A DNA stretch of 64,000 bases from an uncultured delta proteobacterium. GTDB lineage: Bacteria; Desulfobacterota; Desulfovibrionia; Desulfovibrionales; Desulfovibrionaceae. Position numbers and translations under genes: made by a program. Numbering within the stretch: position 1 is the first letter of the stretch; the number at the start of each line of letters is the position of its first letter. The notes under the pieces were generated by a model, which saw nothing but the letters and a program-made list of their open reading frames with translations, was not told the DNA's origin and made no database searches. Positions 58,664-64,000 of this stretch are shown one piece after another. The DNA lies in contig CAILNX010000017.1 of the NCBI GenBank assembly GCA_903835685.1, positions 1 to 64,000 on the forward strand, written 5' to 3'.

Positions 58664-59551
58664 CTACTGGCAGACCCAGAGCACCGCGCCTTCCAGCTTG
58701 CGGAACAGGGTCTCGCTGACCGACCCGAAGAAGAATTTGCGTAAGGAGGCCTGGCCCGCCCCGGTCTGACCCACGGCCACCGCGGCGTAGCGGCCATTTT
58801 CCGCCTCCTCCAGCAGGGCCTCGGCCACGTTGTCCCCGTACAGGACCTTGGTGGTGATGCGCTCGGGCGGAAAGAGGTTTTCCCGAAGGGCCGTGCCTGC
58901 GGTCTCCATGTTCCGTTCCACCTGGGGGTCGGGCTGGTCCCCGGGCTTGGCCACCTGGCAGAGCACCACCTGATGGCGCTCCTCGTGGGCCAGCATGAAG
59001 CCCACGTGGTCCGCGATTTTCAAGGCCGGGGCCGAGCCGTCCACGCAGACCAGGACGTCCCGACGGCCCACGCCGGGCCTGCGGCAGACCCAGATGGGGA
59101 AATGGTAGGTCTCGCCCATCATCTGCTTGGTCAGGGATTCGTCCATGAATTCCGAGAGCTTGGTCAGGCCCCGGCGGCCCAGGACCACGGCGTCGTAGAG
59201 CCCGTCCTCGCCCTCGGCCAGGATGTCCTTGATCCGGGTGGCCCCCCGAATGACCAGCTTCTTGTGCACCATGTCCCCGGCAAAACCCTCGCGTCGGCAC
59301 AGCTCCCGGGCCTCTTCCAAGTGCTCGCGGCCCTCGGCCTCGATGCGCGCGGATTCCTGCTCGGTGCGCCGCACGGTCTCGTGGGTCATTTCATGGGGCC
59401 AGACCCGGGGCGGGCTGGGCGCGGTATAGAACAGGGTCAGGCGGGTCTCGGCCTTGGCCCGGGTGGAAAAGAAGGAGCCCAGGAAGCGCACGCCGTAGAA
59501 GGCCGAGGGGTCTTCGCCGATGGTCACCAAAAGATGCTTTTCCAGACGCAT
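58664..59551 (-). CDS. Tandem universal stress protein
   Basis: A 295-residue protein with two Usp domains (about 1-155 and 160-295). The second domain has the ATP motif G-x2-G-x9-G-S (GQTGAGQASLRKFFFGS). The first is weaker (LGRRGLTKLSEF). It converges on the sensor kinase gene and is divergent from the ech operon. Confidence 0.85.
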   Translation of the reverse strand: MRLEKHLLVTIGEDPSAFYGVRFLGSFFSTRAKAETRLTLFYTAPSPPRVWPHEMTHETVRRTEQESARIEAEGREHLEEARELCRREGFAGDMVHKKLVIRGATRIKDILAEGEDGLYDAVVLGRRGLTKLSEFMDESLTKQMMGETYHFPIWVCRRPGVGRRDVLVCVDGSAPALKIADHVGFMLAHEERHQVVLCQVAKPGDQPDPQVERNMETAGTALRENLFPPERITTKVLYGDNVAEALLEEAENGRYAAVAVGQTGAGQASLRKFFFGSVSETLFRKLEGAVLWVCQ

Positions 59552-59807
59552 GGTGGAATTGTCCTTGGTCCGGCGGTTGCTGCCTGTTCGTCTCGGAAAA
59601 TGAAGTATGGCACAAATTTAGGACAGGGGAAAATGTTTTTCAACCAGAATTTGCAGGGGCCGGGTCCGGGGCTCCGGAATCCCGGGCCGAGGTCCCCTGG
59701 GCCAGAGACGCAAGTGGCTGTTCGGCCATGCAAAACTGACGCAGATCGGGTGTGAAACCCGGCCAGGGGGGTTGACTCTGAAAGTATGGTTTGCTACTGG
59801 CGAAGTC

Positions 59808-61676
59808 ATGCCAGACACGCTTCTATTTCTTCTCATTGTTGTGCCGTTCTTGGCCGCGCTCGGGTGTCTTCTGCTCCGGCAGGAACAGTTGCGCTCCCTG
59901 ATCATCATTGGTACGGGAGGGCTTCTCACTCTGTGCGCCCTGATGCTTATGGCTTCAACACCCTTCAGCGCCGCGCCGAAATCCATCCTGGGAATAAGCG
60001 TATCAATGCTTATCCAGGCGGCAGATTTTTTCCTCCTCGGCGTCATAGGGTATTATGGCTACAAGCATCGGAATCTGTTAATTCAGGGACTGGCCGTATT
60101 ACAGTTCGTGCTCCTGGCCTGCTTCGAGACCTTCATGGTCGCACCAGGAAAAGAGTACGCAACTTTCTACGGTGACACCCTCTCTCTGGTCATGGTTCTG
60201 GTCATTTGCATCGTCGGTTCGCTCATCTGCATTCATGCCATTCCGTACATGAAGGAACATGAGCACCACTTGCAGTTGGAAGGAAGCAAACAGCCCCGAT
60301 TCTTTGCCATCATGGTCCTCTTCCTGGGGGCCATGAACGGACTGGTGCTGACCAATGACTTGAGTTTCTTCTACTTTTTCTTCGAGCTGACCACCATCTG
60401 CTCCTTCCTGCTCATCGGGCACGATCAGACCGAGATCGCCGAGACCAACGCCGTACGGGCCTTGTGGATGAACGCCCTGGGCGGCGCGGCCCTCCTGGTC
60501 GGTATCATGTGGATCTATTCCAAGACCGGGACCATGGACATGCAGGCCATCATCTCGGCCGGACCCAAGGCCGCCCTGCTCCTGCCCCTGGCGCTGTTGT
60601 GCTTCGCGGGCTTCACCAAGGCCGCCCAGGCCCCGTTCCAGAGCTGGCTTCTGGGGGCCATGGTGGCCCCGACCCCGACCTCGGCCCTGTTGCATTCCAG
60701 CACCATGGTCAAGGCCGGAGTCTACCTGGTCATCCGGTTCGCCCCGGCCTTTGCCGGGACTTTCCTGAGCCTGGGCGTGGCCCTGGCCGGGGCCTTCACC
60801 TTCCTGGCCATGGCCGTGCTGGCCATGGGACAGAGCAACGGCAAGAAGATCCTGGCCTACTCCACGGTGAGCAACCTGGGCCTGATCATGGCCTGCGCCG
60901 GGATCAACACCAAGGCGGCCATCACGGCGGCCATTCTCTTGATCATCTTCCACGCCCTGACCAAGGCCCTGCTGTTCCTCTGCGTGGGCACCATCGAGCA
61001 GCGCATCGGCAGCCGGGACATCGAGGACATGCGCGGCCTCCTGACGGCCATGCCCTGGACCGCGGTGATCCTGGTGGCTGGAATCCTGACCATGATCCTG
61101 CCCCCCTTCGGCATGCTGCTGGGCAAGTGGGTGGCCATCGAGTCCTCGTCCCAGCAGCTTTTTGTCATCGTCATGCTGGCCCTGGGCAGCGCGGTCACCG
61201 TGGCCTACTGGGCGCGCTGGGCCGGGCAGATCATGTCCGTGTCCTCTTTGGGGGCGCGGGAGCCCGAGCTCCAGCCCATGCTCACCCGGGGTCCCCTGGC
61301 AGCGCTTTTGGGCGGGGCCGTGCTCCTCTCGGCGCTCTGGCCCTGGGTCTACAACCGCGTGGCCGGGCCTGGACCCGGTCTGGCCAATCCGGCCTCGGCC
61401 GCGGTCATGGGCTTCATGATCGTGGTCATCGGGTCCGGGTTCCTCTGGGCGGTGAACGCCATGCGCCAGGCCCGTACGGCCCGCATGACCCGGCCCTACC
61501 TCTGCGGCGCTCCGGAGAATGTCGAGGGCACCTACGTCGGACCCATCAACCAGGACATGCCGGTCATACTCGGCAATGCGTACTTCACCTCGCTCGTGAC
61601 CGAGGACCGCCTGACCTGCTGGGTCAACATGGGCGCGGGCCTCATGCTCGTGCTCATGATTGGGGGGGCGCTGTGA
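59808..61676 (+). CDS. echA: Ech hydrogenase subunit A (NuoL-like)
   Basis: Large membrane subunit of an energy-converting [NiFe] hydrogenase, 622 residues, about 14-16 helices. Conserved antiporter residues: Glu in FFFELTTICSFLLIG and Lys in GFTKAAQAPFQSWL plus MVKAGVYLVIR. It probably moves ions in step with hydrogen chemistry. The start was set at MPDTLLFL; a TTG at 59772 would add 12 residues. The stop overlaps the echB start by one base (TGATG). Length fits Ech, not the much longer CooM. Confidence 0.9.
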   Translation: MPDTLLFLLIVVPFLAALGCLLLRQEQLRSLIIIGTGGLLTLCALMLMASTPFSAAPKSILGISVSMLIQAADFFLLGVIGYYGYKHRNLLIQGLAVLQFVLLACFETFMVAPGKEYATFYGDTLSLVMVLVICIVGSLICIHAIPYMKEHEHHLQLEGSKQPRFFAIMVLFLGAMNGLVLTNDLSFFYFFFELTTICSFLLIGHDQTEIAETNAVRALWMNALGGAALLVGIMWIYSKTGTMDMQAIISAGPKAALLLPLALLCFAGFTKAAQAPFQSWLLGAMVAPTPTSALLHSSTMVKAGVYLVIRFAPAFAGTFLSLGVALAGAFTFLAMAVLAMGQSNGKKILAYSTVSNLGLIMACAGINTKAAITAAILLIIFHALTKALLFLCVGTIEQRIGSRDIEDMRGLLTAMPWTAVILVAGILTMILPPFGMLLGKWVAIESSSQQLFVIVMLALGSAVTVAYWARWAGQIMSVSSLGAREPELQPMLTRGPLAALLGGAVLLSALWPWVYNRVAGPGPGLANPASAAVMGFMIVVIGSGFLWAVNAMRQARTARMTRPYLCGAPENVEGTYVGPINQDMPVILGNAYFTSLVTEDRLTCWVNMGAGLMLVLMIGGAL

Positions 61677-62524
61677 TGAAATCATTGTTTCTCGCCCTCA
61701 TCGGCATGGCTGTCGCGCCGGTTGTCGGCGGCCTGGTCAGCGGTCTGGATCGCATCCTGACCGCCCGTTGCCAGTCGCGCAAGGGGCCGCCGCTCATCCA
61801 GCCCTTCTACGACGCGGCCAAGCTCTGGGGCAAGGAAGTGACCGCCACCAACCCGTGGCAGGCCTTTTGCGCGGTCATGTACCTGGTGGCTGCCGCCGCC
61901 TCGGTGGGCCTTTTGTGCGCCGGGTCGGACCTCCTGCTCATCTTCTTCGTCCAGGCCGTGGGCGCGGTTTTTCTGGTCATGGGCGCGTACGCCGTGCCTT
62001 CGCCCTACAGCCAGATCGGGGCCCAGCGCGAACTCCTTCAGATGGTGGCCTACGAGCCGCTGATCATCCTGACCATCGTGGGTATCCGGCTGATGACCGG
62101 CAGCTTCCGCGTGGACGCTGTCTTTGCCCTGGACCAGCCCCTTTTGTTCAAACTGCCGCTCCTGTTCCTGGTGCTGGGCTATGCGCTGACGATCAAGCTG
62201 CGCAAGTCCCCCTTTGACATCTCGGCCTGCCATCACGCGCACCAGGAAATCGTGCGCGGGGTGTACACCGAGTTTTCCGGACCCTACCTGGCCCTGATCG
62301 AGATCGCCCACTGGTACGAGGTGATCCTGGTCCTGGGTCTGGTGTCCCTGTTCTGGGCCACCAGCATCGCGGGCATGATCCTCCTGGTGGCTGCGACCTA
62401 CGCGGCGGAAATCCTGGTGGACAACGTGTCCTCGCGCATGACCTGGCGCTGGATGCTCGGCTCGGTGTGGCTCTCGGGGCTGGTCCTGTCCGGCATCAAT
62501 CTGGTCTGGCTGTACGCGAGGTAA
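61676..62524 (+). CDS. echB: Ech hydrogenase subunit B (NuoH-like)
   Basis: Membrane subunit of 282 residues, about eight helices, homologous to NuoH/HycD. Visible motifs are SRKGPPLIQPFYDAAKLWGK and SPFDISACHHAHQEIVRG, the charged loop facing the catalytic subunits. Overlaps its neighbours by single bases on both sides, so the operon is tightly coupled. Confidence 0.94.
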   Translation: MKSLFLALIGMAVAPVVGGLVSGLDRILTARCQSRKGPPLIQPFYDAAKLWGKEVTATNPWQAFCAVMYLVAAAASVGLLCAGSDLLLIFFVQAVGAVFLVMGAYAVPSPYSQIGAQRELLQMVAYEPLIILTIVGIRLMTGSFRVDAVFALDQPLLFKLPLLFLVLGYALTIKLRKSPFDISACHHAHQEIVRGVYTEFSGPYLALIEIAHWYEVILVLGLVSLFWATSIAGMILLVAATYAAEILVDNVSSRMTWRWMLGSVWLSGLVLSGINLVWLYAR

Positions 62525-62994
62525 TGCCTGTGTCCGTGATCAAGGATTTCATCGAAAAGTCGCGGCTGAAATCACCCTGGCTGGTGCACTTCGACTGCGG
62601 AAGCTGCAACGGGTGTGATATCGAGGTGTTGGCCTGCCTCACCCCGCTCTACGACGTGGAGCGGTTCGGCATCTTAAACATCGGCAATCCCAAGCACGCG
62701 GACATGCTGCTGGTGACCGGCACGGTCAACCATCGCAATAAGAAGGTGCTGAAAAACCTCTATGACCAGATGCCCCATCCCAAGGTCGTTCTGGCCCTGG
62801 GCGCTTGCGGCACCTCCGGCGGGGTGTTCCGGGAGGCCTACAACGTGGTCGGGGGCGTGGACAAGGTCATTCCGGTGGACGTGTACGTCCCGGGATGCGC
62901 GGTCAAGCCCGAGGCCATCATCGACGGTGTGGTCACGGCCCTGGGCCGCCTGGCTGAAAAGCGCGCCGAGGCCTCGGCCTCTGCCAAGGAATAA
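62524..62994 (+). CDS. echC: Ech hydrogenase subunit C (small subunit, NuoB-like)
   Basis: Small electron-transfer subunit of 156 residues. The cysteines for the proximal [4Fe-4S] cluster are in CGSCNGCDIEVLACL, GACGTSGG and VPGCAVKPEAI. It pairs with the large subunit EchE. The start overlaps the echB stop (TAATG). Confidence 0.95.
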   Translation: MPVSVIKDFIEKSRLKSPWLVHFDCGSCNGCDIEVLACLTPLYDVERFGILNIGNPKHADMLLVTGTVNHRNKKVLKNLYDQMPHPKVVLALGACGTSGGVFREAYNVVGGVDKVIPVDVYVPGCAVKPEAIIDGVVTALGRLAEKRAEASASAKE

Positions 62995-63008
62995 GGGTGG
63001 CAAGCACC

Positions 63009-63380
63009 ATGAGCATAGAAACCATACCGGCCGCCCTGGACACCATCGTGGGCGAGGTCGTGAAGATGAAGGCCCAGGAGGCGCGTTTTCTGACCATGAC
63101 CGCCGTGTCCCTGGATGAGAAGACCACGGAGCTCCTGTACACCTTCGATCAGGACCTGGTCATGACTCATTACCGTCTGACCGTGCCCAAGGACACCCAC
63201 GTCCCCAGCATCAGCCCGGTGTACTTCGCCGCCTTCCTGGTCGAGAACGAGATTTGCGACCAGTTCGGCGTGGTTTTCGACGGCCTGGTGCTCGACTTCG
63301 GCGGCAAGCTCTATCTTGACGAGGAAGCGCAACGGACGCCCTTCTGCAAATTCGCGGTGACCCGCAAGGAAAAGGCCTAG
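63009..63380 (+). CDS. echD: Ech hydrogenase subunit D (NuoC-like)
   Basis: A 123-residue subunit related to NuoC, with TVPKDTHVPSISPVYFAAFLVE near its middle (quoted in part: KDTHVPSISPVYFA) and EICDQFGVVFDGL. A GTG at 62997, with AAGGA six bases before it, would add four residues and is an equally reasonable start. Confidence 0.88.
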   Translation: MSIETIPAALDTIVGEVVKMKAQEARFLTMTAVSLDEKTTELLYTFDQDLVMTHYRLTVPKDTHVPSISPVYFAAFLVENEICDQFGVVFDGLVLDFGGKLYLDEEAQRTPFCKFAVTRKEKA

Positions 63381-63410
63381 CGCCTCCCGGCGTCCGGGCA
63401 AGGAAAGAAT

Positions 63411-64000
63411 ATGGCCAAGATGACCCTTCCCTTTGGGCCTCAGCACCCCGTGCTGCCGGAACCCATCCATCTGTCATTGACCGTTGAGGACGAAATCGTC
63501 ACCCAGGCCATCCCGGCGCTCGGCTACGTGCACCGGGGCCTGGAAAAACTCGTGGACATCCGCGACTTCAACCAGATGGTCCAGATCGTGGAACGCGTCT
63601 GCGGCATCTGCTCCAAGATCCACGCCATGTGCTACGTGCAGGGCCTGGAGGAGCTGATGAAGGTGGACGTGCCGCCCCGGGCCAAATACCTCCGGGTCAT
63701 GTGGAGCGAGCTGCACCGCATCCACTCCCACCTGCTCTGGCTCGGCCTTTTCGCGGACGCCTTCGGGATGGAGAGCCTGTTCATGCAGTGCTGGCGAATC
63801 CGCGAGAAGATCATGGACATCAACGAAGCCACCACCGGAGCGCGGGTCATCGTATCCGTGAACGTGGTCGGCGGCCTGCGCTGCGACGTGGACGACACCC
63901 AGACCCGCTGGATTCTCTCGGAGCTGGACGAGGTGGAGCGCGAGGTGCGCCGCCTGGAGTCCACCTTCGTGAACGACTACACCATCAAGAAGCGCACCTG
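63411..64000 (+). CDS. echE: Ech hydrogenase large subunit E, N-terminal part
   Basis: The [NiFe] catalytic subunit, cut by the window edge after 196 residues. Begins MAKMTLPFGPQHPVLPEPIH with AGGAAAG upstream of the ATG. The first nickel-ligand motif is intact: ERVCGICSKIH near residue 65. This motif is missing from the NuoD gene in this window and identifies a hydrogenase. The C-terminal CxxC and echF should lie to the right. Confidence 0.95.
   Translation, partial: MAKMTLPFGPQHPVLPEPIHLSLTVEDEIVTQAIPALGYVHRGLEKLVDIRDFNQMVQIVERVCGICSKIHAMCYVQGLEELMKVDVPPRAKYLRVMWSELHRIHSHLLWLGLFADAFGMESLFMQCWRIREKIMDINEATTGARVIVSVNVVGGLRCDVDDTQTRWILSELDEVEREVRRLESTFVNDYTIKKRT

Noticed and set aside
59808-64000. 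CO-dependent (Coo) hydrogenase
   Set aside because: The first gene has the 600-residue length of EchA, not the roughly 1200 of CooM, and the order A-B-C-D-E matches ech.

Overview
The window looks like the chromosome of a GC-rich sulfate-reducing deltaproteobacterium of the Desulfovibrionales (Desulfovibrio and relatives). The evidence is a complete aprBA-qmoABCD sulfate-respiration locus, a six-gene-type Ech hydrogenase operon entering the right edge, a complex I operon without the NADH module, a Tat-exported iron superoxide dismutase and many two-component and c-di-GMP proteins. Genus or species cannot be fixed from the sequence alone.

Layout. 1-230: 3' end of a 5S rRNA gene and its terminators. 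0.25-16.2 kb: housekeeping genes (sodB, serS, pncC, thpR, an rng-queH-hemW operon, a radical SAM gene, trmI, an FKBP lipoprotein, a transporter and a universal stress protein), interrupted by a hybrid sensor kinase and by an unusual fusion of a degenerate Hpt-like domain to an aminotransferase that has lost its PLP lysine. 16.5-28.2 kb: a 13-gene nuo operon (A, B, C, D, H, I, J, K, an extra MrpD-like subunit, a small two-helix protein, an L-like subunit, M, N) with no nuoE, F or G. 28.3-39.4 kb: a signalling block: a frameshifted sensor kinase, a REC-PAS-GGDEF-EAL protein, a chemoreceptor, a lytic transglycosylase, an unrecognised protein and a MASE3 hybrid kinase. 39.3-44.2 kb: a five-gene branched-chain amino acid ABC transporter operon (livG-J-H-M-F). 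44.4-52.6 kb: aprB-aprA-qmoA-qmoB-qmoC-qmoD on the minus strand, with a near-consensus promoter upstream and a strong hairpin between aprA and qmoA. 53.1-59.6 kb: a two-receiver regulator coupled to an exported protein with tandem repeats, an RNase D-like exonuclease with an Arg-Ser repeat tail, an MltB-like transglycosylase, a sensor kinase with a Rossmann-like N-terminus and a tandem universal stress protein. 59.8-64.0 kb: echA-B-C-D and the start of echE.

How the genes work together. AprAB reduces APS to sulfite and takes electrons from the menaquinone pool through QmoABC, with QmoD as the associated partner. Ech couples ferredoxin oxidation or reduction and hydrogen turnover to ion translocation. 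The nuo operon encodes the quinone-reducing and pumping parts of complex I without NADH input, so ferredoxin or another low-potential donor is a reasonable (inferred) electron source. The rest of the window is mainly environmental sensing and uptake.

Most worth a second look: the Hpt-like/aminotransferase pseudoenzyme fusion (6360-7907), the Rossmann-histidine kinase fusion (57050-58579), the expanded antiporter set of the NuoEFG-less complex I, and the frameshifted kinase (28322-31014).
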